Source of the DNA: Rhizoclosmatium globosum
Lineage: Eukaryota; Chytridiomycota; Chytridiomycetes; Chytridiales; Chytriomycetaceae
Direction of reading: 5' to 3'
DNA: 64,000 bases
Assembly: GCA_002104985.1 (NCBI GenBank)
Contig: MCGO01000094.1
Span: 62,001 to 126,000 of the forward strand
Positions 24,501 to 32,400 of the stretch are shown piece by piece. The notes under the pieces were generated by a model. That model did no database searches. It had not been told where the DNA came from and was given only the letters and a program-made list of their open reading frames with translations. Numbering within the stretch: position 1 is the first letter of the stretch; each line of letters starts with the position of its first letter. Both the position numbers and the translations under genes were made by a program.

Positions 24501-24670
24501 TCGCTCAGAAGATTCTGAAACAACATGCGTCCCTTCAAGTCTTCCTGTCCTCGGACTCCCACGTTTCCTGAAACTTCCTTGTACATAGCGACCAGCTTCC
24601 GAAAGAGAACGTCAAACTTAGGATGGCCGCGAAAGAAGAAGGTGAGGAAGTTGAAGAACCGAATGTACAC
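21526..24670 (-). CDS. Crypton-like tyrosine recombinase, copy 1 (N-terminus missing)
   Basis: At least 958 residues in seven exons: 24410-24670 (open 5' end), 23986-24363, 23780-23943, 23427-23736, 23101-23380, 22577-23053 and 21526-22532, all in phase with ~45-bp introns. Homologous to the recombinase at 29470-34219: R-S-x-E-L (Arg codon ~23566), SKRYLV, G-K-V-T-H-L-S-R-K (the H-x-x-R box at 23031-23042), IEAIGWLTGD and MTYFKDFP with the candidate nucleophilic Tyr at 22914-22916. This is the R...H-x-x-R...W...Y set of tyrosine recombinases. No start codon fits the first exon, a pyrimidine-rich acceptor (ending cctaag) lies near 24610, and the PHD-like ends of copy 2 are absent, so the gene is truncated. 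An Asp/Glu and Gly-rich linker lies near residue 180. Confidence 0.75.
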
Positions 24671-24866
24671 AATAACAATAAATAAATCATGTTTATTTAA
24701 TAAGGATCGTTAAAGGTTGTACTATATGTCGGTCTCTGAACGGAGAAAACGAAGTTTATCTCATCTACCGTAGTAGAAGGCCAAAAAGGGCGCGTATAAT
24801 AGGAAGCTTTTATTGACATTATGGTAGCTTTGTTGAAGTTTGCATAGATGGGTGGGGACAACACTA

Positions 24867-25059
24867 AATTTGATTTATTCAGAGAAAGCCTTCTTGTCTT
24901 CCGCACTCAACTTCAACTTCAAATTCAAGTTAGAAACAGGCGTCGTCTGCGATCGCGCCATTGTCGGTGCTTTGATCTTGTTCGTTGAACCAACGCGCTC
25001 AATGCCAATCCACGCCGACCGAAGCGCCGTGGACGTAATTTGATTTATTCAGAGAAAGC
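24867..25059. repeat. Inverted duplicate of a neighbouring ORF segment, bounded by a 23-bp direct repeat
   Basis: Bases ~24890-25034 are the reverse complement of 26872-27034 (part of the ORF at 26714-27190), with small differences and a ~15-bp deletion. The insert is bounded by a perfect 23-bp direct repeat (24867-24889 and 25037-25059, core tgatttattcagagaaagc). The right direct repeat sits just outside the stop of the BTB-BACK-TLDc gene. The two inverted copies flank that gene. Confidence 0.8.
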
Positions 25060-25065
25060 ACAGTC

Positions 25066-26511
25066 TTATATGAATTTAAATACTTCATACTCAATAATCT
25101 CACAAGAAGATGACTTTCCAGTTCCAGTGATATTGCGTGTATCCGTTCCCAAAAACCTGTCAGGCGTGCAGTCGCTGAAATCATACGATTTGGGTGCGCA
25201 AAAGGCAGTTTTTCCATCAATTCTGAGATCATTCCCAGCTCCAAACGTAGGACCATACTCTCCTCGTATAGCTTTTTTCAGATAAAGATGAGGGTGGAAG
25301 GTCAAGACATCATTCTTGTTGACTTTAAAGAGAAATACTTCTGTTGCTGGTTTGGTAATTCCGCATTCCCACGCAGAGTCACAGTAGCCACCAAAGACAT
25401 GTCCGTTCTCTGACTGAACAAGAGTCAAAGTATATCCTGTCCCATCACAGACACGATGGAACTCTGTATTCGAAAATCCGTATTGAGAAGCCCGAAATAC
25501 GAGTTTCACCTTCTCAGGCTCAATACACATCAGATTTGCTTTGATGCTATTCCAAAGCAAAAGACGGTCCTCGCTTGTCTGGAGAATCACAGACTCTTGA
25601 AAGAATACTTGCCCCCAATTCTTTGTTTCCAATGATGAGACTTTAAAATACACCTCCAATATGGAAACCAAGTATTCGTCGAGAATGGAAACATATGGGT
25701 AGACCAACAACCCAAAGTCCTCTGAAGACATTGTCATGATGTTTATAACAGAGACCAAGTATTTGATCATTCGACGAGCCATTGCAACATCAAAATCATC
25801 GGGTATTCCAGATTCGATACTAATATCATCACAGCCTTGAGCCGCTTTAACCCAAGCAATCGCAATTCTCCAGCGCTGAACAGCAGTAAACGGTTCAAAA
25901 GTGAGAACCAACTCAATTGACTCCGTATCCATATCCGCCAAAATATCATAACCGCATTGAATACTCTTTGGCAAATCATCCATCACTTTAATGAGTGCAT
26001 TCACCCTCACATCAGATCGACACAGTCTCTCACCCAACACAAAGATTTCAAACGCATTGTCAACAGAAAGCCCGAAATTCAAACAGTAATCAAGGCATTG
26101 GTCTCGCAAAGCCTTCACCATGAGTTGATTCGAAAACATGGCAACGCTTACAAGTAAGTTTGACGGGACTGTTACTTTGCCGCAGTACAAGAACTCAAGG
26201 ATGATGTTGAAGGTGTCAACGTCGACGTCGGGGTGAGAGATGATGGATCGAATGAATTTGTCCTTGTTGATGGTGGATGGAAGTTGAGTAGTACTCTCTG
26301 ATGCATTCCATCGGGCAGCAAGGGCAGTCTTGTAGAAATCGCAGGACTGAGCAAGGATGTTTGCGTGGGCCCAAATCGGAGTCTTTGACTGGCCAATGAG
26401 AAGGAGAACATCTGCGAATTCTTCGTTCGTACGCAGAGCATTCATGAACTCATTGTTTGTTGTTGGTGATTGTGCAATGAGCTCAACGTTGCGTGAGCTC
26501 TTGCCTAGCAT
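25066..26511 (-). CDS. BTB-BACK-TLDc protein, copy 1, intact
   Basis: Single-exon gene of 481 residues; ATG at 26511 gives MLGKSSRNVELIAQ. BTB/POZ domain at about residues 25-125 (EEFADVLLLIG, PIWAHANILAQSCDFYKTAL, HPDVDVDTFNIILEFLYCGK), a BACK-like helical region to ~300, and a C-terminal TLDc domain (KLVFRASQYGFSNTEFHRVC, TLTLVQSENGHVFGGYCD, ending IEYEVFKFI). BTB-BACK proteins often act as cullin-3 adaptors and TLDc domains are linked to oxidative-stress response and V-ATPase binding; the role here is not known. Paralogs lie at 55.1-56.5 and 56.6-58.4 kb. It is flanked by the inverted duplication at 24.89-25.03 and 26.87-27.03 kb. Confidence 0.88.
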   Translation of the reverse strand: MLGKSSRNVELIAQSPTTNNEFMNALRTNEEFADVLLLIGQSKTPIWAHANILAQSCDFYKTALAARWNASESTTQLPSTINKDKFIRSIISHPDVDVDTFNIILEFLYCGKVTVPSNLLVSVAMFSNQLMVKALRDQCLDYCLNFGLSVDNAFEIFVLGERLCRSDVRVNALIKVMDDLPKSIQCGYDILADMDTESIELVLTFEPFTAVQRWRIAIAWVKAAQGCDDISIESGIPDDFDVAMARRMIKYLVSVINIMTMSSEDFGLLVYPYVSILDEYLVSILEVYFKVSSLETKNWGQVFFQESVILQTSEDRLLLWNSIKANLMCIEPEKVKLVFRASQYGFSNTEFHRVCDGTGYTLTLVQSENGHVFGGYCDSAWECGITKPATEVFLFKVNKNDVLTFHPHLYLKKAIRGEYGPTFGAGNDLRIDGKTAFCAPKSYDFSDCTPDRFLGTDTRNITGTGKSSSCEIIEYEVFKFI

Positions 26512-26713
26512 GTCTTTCAAAAAGGAATCGTTAAACAACAAAGATATAATATTTATAGAATAAGTTAAGTGGGAACTTTGGCGACTATATTGAGTAAATC
26601 CAGATTCCAGTGTGAGTATAAAATGAATAAGTACATGGATCATTCCTTCAATATTTGGTTAATGAACGAGGTTCTATGTGACGCAAAAGCCAAGGAGAAG
26701 GAGAGTTCCTTGG

Positions 26714-27190
26714 ATGAGTCATCAAACACGTTTTTCCATTTATCCATTTCATCCAGTCACCACCGCCACAAATCCAATCAAAAAACGAATGCAGCGGCTG
26801 TCACTCCTGAGTTCTCGCCGCAGCCGATCGACGCTTTCGCGAACGCAGTCGAACCCGTCGATGCCCGAGGCGTCCACGGCGCTCCGGTCGGCGTGGATTG
26901 GCATTGAGCGCGTTGGTTCGAGTTCGACAACAAGTTCAACGAACAAGATCGAAGCACCGACGATGGCGCGATCGCAGACGACGCCTGTTTCTAATTTGAA
27001 TTTGAGTTTGAAGTTGAGTGCGGAAGACAAGAAGAAACTGAGGAACAGAATGAGTGGTCCCGTTGGTTCAACTTCTTCAATCAAGGAAGAGACTGTCAGT
27101 GAGTTGGCTGGGTTGCCTGAGTTGAATGTGAATGCGAATGTGAATGCGAATGTGAATGCAATGGCACAGAAGGAAGCAGGTCTTGCCTAG
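26714..27190 (+). CDS. Hypothetical low-complexity protein
   Basis: Open frame of 158 codons from ATG 26714 (MSHQTRFSIYP). No domain recognised. The N-terminal half is Ser/Arg-rich. The C-terminal half has SNLNLSLKLSAEDKKKLRNR and a short Asn-Val-Asn-Ala repeat before the stop. The part 26872-27034 is duplicated in inverted orientation at 24.89-25.03 kb. The true start could be a later Met near 26791. The repeat of gaatgtgaat units and the lack of introns leave coding status uncertain. Confidence 0.4.
   Translation: MSHQTRFSIYPFHPVTTATNPIKKRMQRLSLLSSRRSRSTLSRTQSNPSMPEASTALRSAWIGIERVGSSSTTSSTNKIEAPTMARSQTTPVSNLNLSLKLSAEDKKKLRNRMSGPVGSTSSIKEETVSELAGLPELNVNANVNANVNAMAQKEAGLA
26872..27034. repeat. 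Right copy of the inverted duplication
   Basis: Source-like copy of the segment found reversed at 24890-25034. It lies inside the low-complexity ORF and is longer by ~15 bp (cgagttcgacaacaa region), so this is probably the donor and the left copy the derivative. Confidence 0.7.
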
Positions 27191-27261
27191 GACTCGGACT
27201 GGTTCCTTCTGTACAGTATTTGCTTTTTAACACTGGTTGGAATAAAGCAACACCAAATCCA

Positions 27262-28465
27262 ATGAGTCATCAACACTCGCACTCGCACTCGGGCGCTTGT
27301 GGCCACGAATCGCACGACCACGACCACAACCACGACCACGACCACGATGGACCAGACCGGTTTGTTTGTTTGTTGTTCCTTGTTCCCCCAACCAACTTCC
27401 AACCAACCACACTCTCTCTGATCTCAAACCAGTGGCGCTGAATTCACCCTGTACAAACACATTGACATTGACAACATTCGCACGTTCAACGAAGCCGTGC
27501 CTGGTTCGGGAAAGACTGTCTTTAAGAGCTACGAGGAACGACTGGATGACTCAAAGGTACCTACTACATCACACACGTTGAAAGAACCGAGTGAAGAAAC
27601 GAAAGTCGATAGTGCGAACAATAGACTGGAGGTCAGACCGGACTTGACTTGATGGAGACGGACAATGTTTGTGGATCTACGAAGTGACTGAAGATCTGAC
27701 TGAAGCAAAGGACGAAACTGAATCAGCGCAAAGTTGGAGTGTCGAGTGAAGTGAATGAGCCATCATCAGATTCATCGTTAGCACCTTGATTCAATCTGAC
27801 ACACTCACACATTTACATTCCAGTTTGTCGAATCAGATGCAGACGACCAGTTGATCATCTTTATTCCGTAAGTGTACCTCCGTCATACACCCAATGTCAT
27901 ATTCCAAACCCTCACTGAACATTCAACCCAGATTCACTGGAAACGTGAAACTCAAATCAATCGCCATCCGCGGCTTTGGCGAACACTCTCCCTCCTCCAT
28001 GAAAGCGTAACGACTCTTCTATTCGACGCGCCTCAAACATCTAACGATCCTCAAAACACAAAGATACATCAACCGCGAAGACGTTGACTTTTCAACAGTC
28101 GAATCCATCACAACCGCAGACCAAGAATGGGAGCTAATCGATCCAACAGTAAACACCCTCTCCGAGTAAGCACACACGTCCCATTCCTCAATCCTTTCAT
28201 ACTCACACACTTTCCATCCCACATTCAAAGCATCCCCGAATACCCAACGCGTCTCACGAAATTCGGAAACGTTCGAAACTTGACACTCTTCTTCCCTGGA
28301 AACGTGTCCAACGACGATGTCACGCGAATCACGTATATTGGACTCAAAGGGGAATGTACGCCTGTGAATAAGGATCCGATTATTGCGATATACGAGGCGG
28401 CGGCGAATCCGGCGGATCACAAGAAGATTCAGGGTGTGGATTCTGTGGGGAGTGCTATTCAATAA
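27262..28465 (+). CDS. PITH-domain protein (PITHD1-like)
   Basis: 225-residue PITH-domain protein; relatives bind proteasome-associated factors or form the C-terminal domain of thioredoxin-like TXNL1. Six exons in phase: 27262-27359, 27433-27556, 27824-27867, 27932-28006, 28064-28165 and 28231-28465. The N-terminus is strikingly His-rich (MSHQHSHSHSG, then alternating His-Asp), which could bind metal. PITH motifs follow: VFKSYEERLDDSKFVESDAD, IPFTGNVKLKSIAIRG, ITYIGLKGE and a C-terminal tail. The intron after SSMK removes an apparent in-frame stop. The 3' end is partly duplicated immediately downstream. Confidence 0.9.
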
Positions 28466-28565
28466 AGCCGGTTTATGATGATCGAACTTGCGATACGAGT
28501 ATGACAGCAAATAAGGTTCAAGGTGGATTCTGTGGAGAAGGCTATTTAATAAAACCTGCTTAGGA
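28425..28565 (+). repeat. Partial tandem duplication of the PITH gene 3' end
   Basis: The segment around the stop codon (ggtgtggattctgtgggga ... gctattcaataaa) recurs about 85 bp downstream as aggtggattctgtggagaag ... gctatttaataaaa, including the candidate polyadenylation signal. The second copy is not part of an open frame. Confidence 0.55.
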
Positions 28566-28936
28566 ACTCTCCTTTTTGTGGATCATTAATTCAATGTTAA
28601 GTATGTTTCATTACCAATGAAAAGAAGAATTCTTCTTTTTGAGTGTACGGATTCTTCTCTCGCCAGGCAAACATATCATATTTATCCTATGTGACTGCTT
28701 CTTTCATTTATTTGTGATTATTTAGTCCAATTCGTGAATAACCTTTCCAAATGTTGGTTGCCTTCATCAAACCCAACGCTCCTTTCTCCGTCGCCACCAC
28801 GAAAACGACCTCAATATTCATAAACAGTATCTCTATAATCTTTATTGGAAGGTGTAAAAGGACATAAAGCGTCAATCTGAATGTGAAACACCAGCACCCC
28901 CACACCAGAATCACCAAAGCCAAGTCAAAAAATCGT
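28566..28936. other. Intergenic stretch without a supported gene
   Basis: About 370 bp of AT-rich sequence. A 71-codon minus-strand frame (28708-28923) ends TEKGALGLMKATNIWKGYSR, reminiscent of the tail of some multi-pass membrane proteins, but it lacks an exon partner and I do not call it. Confidence 0.4.
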
Positions 28937-28937
28937 A

Positions 28938-29003
28938 TGCTCCCATACGGGGAATCGAACCCCGACCACGGCCGTGAAAGGGCCGGATCCTAACCCTCTA
29001 TAG
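28938..29003 (-). tRNA. tRNA-Glu (UUC), 5' end damaged
   Basis: On the minus strand: D-arm remnant gggttaggatc, anticodon stem cggcc/ggccg around loop ctttcac (anticodon TTC, Glu), a T-arm cggggttcgattccccg with a perfect B box, the acceptor 3' strand tatggga, and a T6 Pol III terminator 9-14 bp downstream. The 5' acceptor strand expected to pair with tatggga is absent and the D-arm is shortened. Either a pseudogene or a gene broken at its 5' side. Confidence 0.6.
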
Positions 29004-29266
29004 GTTCTGTGCTTAAAAGTCTTAAAAAAAAATAAATACACAACACATAAGGAACATCATATATACACTATATTAATACATTGAATGATGTTTGAGGTGA
29101 TAGGGGGCTGTTGGGGGGTTGTTATGGTGTGTCCGAGAGTGGTGATCCACACCAAGTATTGACCCTTACTACCCACTTTATTTTCAACAAACCGACCACG
29201 GATTCGTTTTCTACACACTCGATTTAGTATGGACGCAGCGAGTTTGGTCCGTAGGCGCTTATTTTG
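29004..29266. other. Upstream region of the recombinase element
   Basis: No gene seen. An A-rich run at 29025-29036, AT-rich sequence, then G-rich tracts (29103-29120). It separates the broken 5' end of tRNA-Glu from the inverted repeat at 29267-29380 and may contain the left end of the recombinase element. Confidence 0.4.
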
Positions 29267-29380
29267 AGTTGCGACTTTTTTTCGCGGGTGATAGGATGCA
29301 TAGCACCGGTGCAAAAAAGTCGCACGACTTTTCTCCCCAGATGCTCGTGAGCCTATCACCTCCGAAAAAAAGTCGCAACT
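29267..29380. repeat. Long nested inverted repeat upstream of recombinase 2
   Basis: Arms of 29 bp, 29267-29295 and 29352-29380, match as reverse complements at 27 of 29 positions (outer part agttgcgactttttttcg). The 56-bp spacer contains two further palindromes: caccggtg and aaaagtcg-ca-cgactttt, the latter repeating the gtcg core of the arms. The right arm ends 89 bp before the recombinase ATG. It could be a foldback/MITE-like insertion, a recombinase-binding site or a promoter cruciform. Confidence 0.75.
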
Positions 29381-29469
29381 TCAACAACGTAAAACGCGCC
29401 ATCCCTCTTTACAAACATAATATCTATATAATACTTTGTTCTAATCTGCGTTTATTTGGATAGATTCGA

Positions 29470-32400
29470 ATGTCTGGCAGTGCTACCCCAAACCAGCCAA
29501 CCCAACCCATCAGAGGCCACGAAATCAACCACAAGCTACGTGAAGCTATTCTCTTCAGAGCCCAGCAGTTCGCTTCACGTGCAGTGATCGCCGGAAGCGA
29601 TTCCGAGGCAGCGTATGAAACCGATAATTCGCTCTATGAGAGTACCGATTACTTTACCGAGAGCGAAATGTTTGACAGAGAGACTTTGGACGCATTGAAT
29701 GCTTTGGAGAAAGACTACAGTCTTGAGTTATTGAAAGGTGCGTGTTCTATTATTTCCTCATACACTCACTCACCACCACCACCACCTACCACAACCACCA
29801 CCAACTCCTCCACCAACGACACCAGAAATGATGAACACAGCCGGTACCTACGCAGCTGACGGGAGTCTTATTCCAGAAGAAACGCTCGACCCTCGCATGG
29901 CGCCTTACGTTCTTGGGCCAGGCGGCAAGCAACTGGTCAAGATCAACCAGCAGTACCTCGAGCGTAACGGCTGGGTTTTCACCGAAGGATCCGTCAAGAA
30001 TGGCTGGAAGTACACTGGAGGCGATTGGAAGCGAGTTGTAAGTGTTGTGCCCCTGTTCTTCACTTTTCAACCAGTACTCAACAACAACGCAACGCACAGT
30101 GTTCCACGTGTCAAACATCGACGGGAAACCTTGTCCTCTGCAAGAATTCCGACGACAACAACGTGCACTGGACACACGACACGTGCGCTGCTTCGAACGG
30201 CAAGTGCCACGCCTGCCCCGCCGGACCCCCTGCGCCAATCGTGTACAACCCACGCCCAAGCGACGCAGCACCGACGGACTTCATCGCTGCTGTCAATGCC
30301 GCGCGTGCCAAGACGACTGCTCGTGCTTCCAAGCCAAATCCACGTTCAACCTCTCAGTCCTCTCGTGCTGCTTCCACCTCTTCCGCCCGTGCTCCGCAGT
30401 CCCCGCTCCGTGCCGGCGCTTCTGCTCACACCCGTGCCAGAAACTCTGCACTCGGTCTGGCTGCCAACGTTATCACTCAAGGCAGAGACGATGACGACTC
30501 CATGCCTGAAATGCTATCAGATTCTGACTCTGATGCTCCTGCTCCTGATGCTACTCGTGAACGCCGCCGGGCCAAGAAAGCCGCTGGTGCTGCTAAACGT
30601 GGCCGCCGACCAGATCTCCCAACCTTTGGTGACCAGTTTGATTCTGAATCTGATGCTGAAGACGACACTCAACCTCCTGCCGACGCTGCCGACGCTGCCG
30701 ACCAGTCTAAATGGAAACCAACAGCCGCGGAGCGCGCGGACTTCTTCCCGCTGACGCCAGAGGAACGCCGAGCCAAAGGCTACGAGTTACCTGATTGCAT
30801 TAAATTCGAGATAATGACTGGATTTACAAGCAATCTGAAACGATACGAGGCTGGATTGGTTGCGAAGAGGTTGAAAGCGATTGTTGATCAGAATTGTAAG
30901 TGTTGCTTCGGCTTTGGTATCTCAGACTAATATGATAACAATCTCAGTGGTTGGACAATGGCAACCTGATCGCAAGTATCTGTACGCTCACATTATCTTC
31001 TCTCGAGGCTATAAGTGTGCAGAAGAACTTGTCCGTCAGCTGGCTGTGAAGTACGTCCATATGAATATCAAACAGCGCGAAAAACTGAAGAATAACTGCA
31101 CAACTGTTATTGGAAACATCATGAATCCTGGAGTTGGGAAGGGGCGTGGCTGTGACAAGAACTATGGTCCACACATTCGCACATTGGAGGATTATATGGT
31201 GGGTTAAATTCTACGAAGTCACTTCTAATCACATTCTCTACAGACTCTTGTTGGGAGACATATTGAGAAGCTGTACATTCAAACACCCCAGCTTCGCGAC
31301 ACGATGGACAATTACAAGTACTTCTTTTCTGGTCGATACATCACGTGGGGACTGGATGGGTTTGCTCTCCAACCAATGCGAAATCAGCAGGGTGTGTTTG
31401 ATCCCAATGGCAAGATTGGTAGCAAATATGTAAGTTTTTCTATTTCTTTGATACGTTGGACTAAATCTGCCAAATAGGCCTCTCTTGAACAATTTCACAC
31501 ACATATGTTGCGAATGTCCGGGCTGTGCGCTCCTCTTTGCGACGACGAGCAGTTGAAGTCTCTTGGATGCAACGACAAAGCTGACCATGACGACCACAAG
31601 AAGAGGATTCAAAGTGCAACAGTTGCGTCTATTTCCAAGAAGGTTGAAGAAGACCCGGATGTCCACAATAACTACGAGCGTAACGTTGAAGCTCACATCA
31701 CCGCGGAGGTTGAGAAAGGGTTTCGACTGCACTGCTTGAGTCGTTTGATGTACGCTCCTGGTGGTTCTATTCCAACTGGAGCCCGTGAACTTTGTCAGCT
31801 GAACCTGAATGACGTTACTTGTGGCCGTAGTTCGGAGTTGCGGGGTCTTAACATTATTCGACTGTTGTCCGAGGACTATGAAATTCGACCTCCAGAAGGT
31901 ATCTATGCTTGCGAAAAGTGTCCCTGTACCAAGATTCTTGTTGATGGATCCAAACTCTCGGTATGTAAAAGTCGCTTGTTCTTACGTTCACTAAGTCTTT
32001 CTTCCAGTCTCTTCTTGCTGAACGCGGTAAAAGTGACAAACGGTACATTATTGTCTGCCCTCATTGGAACCCGCTCTTTGATTTCAAGTTTACGTTTGGT
32101 CTCAAGGAGTATATGGAGCTTCATGTCCAGAAGATAACAGGAAAAGCGGACTTGCTGATGAAGGGCTACAATGTTGTCAAGGAAATCAAGCTCTTTCATG
32201 CCAGTTCGTATACGGAGCCAATGGGATCGACCACTCACCACACCATGATGGACACCATGCACAACGCATTGGGAGTCAAGATTGACGGAAAGAGTACTCA
32301 CATTCCTCGTAAAGCCCAGCCGGTGAAGATGGAACGTGGTAACGTCCCTGCTGCTGCCATTGAGCGCATTGGTTGGTTGACAGGCGATAATGTCAAACGC

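Larger units (their letters stand above)
20895..24670 (-). mobile_element. Crypton-like tyrosine-recombinase element, copy 1 (5'-truncated)
   Basis: Proposed extent of the first recombinase element: the coding region 21526-24670 plus its downstream repeats to about 20895. The type is inferred from the encoded tyrosine recombinase and from the repeat shared with the copy at 29-34.5 kb, which occupies the same side of the gene in the same orientation. The 5' part is missing: the N-terminal exons and zinc finger of copy 2 have no counterpart, and upstream sequence turns into a duplicated host segment at 24867-25059. Termini and target duplications were not identified, so the ends are approximate. 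Confidence 0.6.

Noticed and set aside
26569..26907. 112-codon plus-strand ORF overlapping the BTB gene promoter and the low-complexity ORF
   Set aside because: It ends inside the duplicated segment and lacks any similarity; the overlapping frame at 26714-27190 is the better, though still weak, candidate.
28708..28923. 71-codon minus-strand ORF resembling a membrane-protein tail
   Set aside because: The resemblance is weak and there is no adjoining exon or start context.
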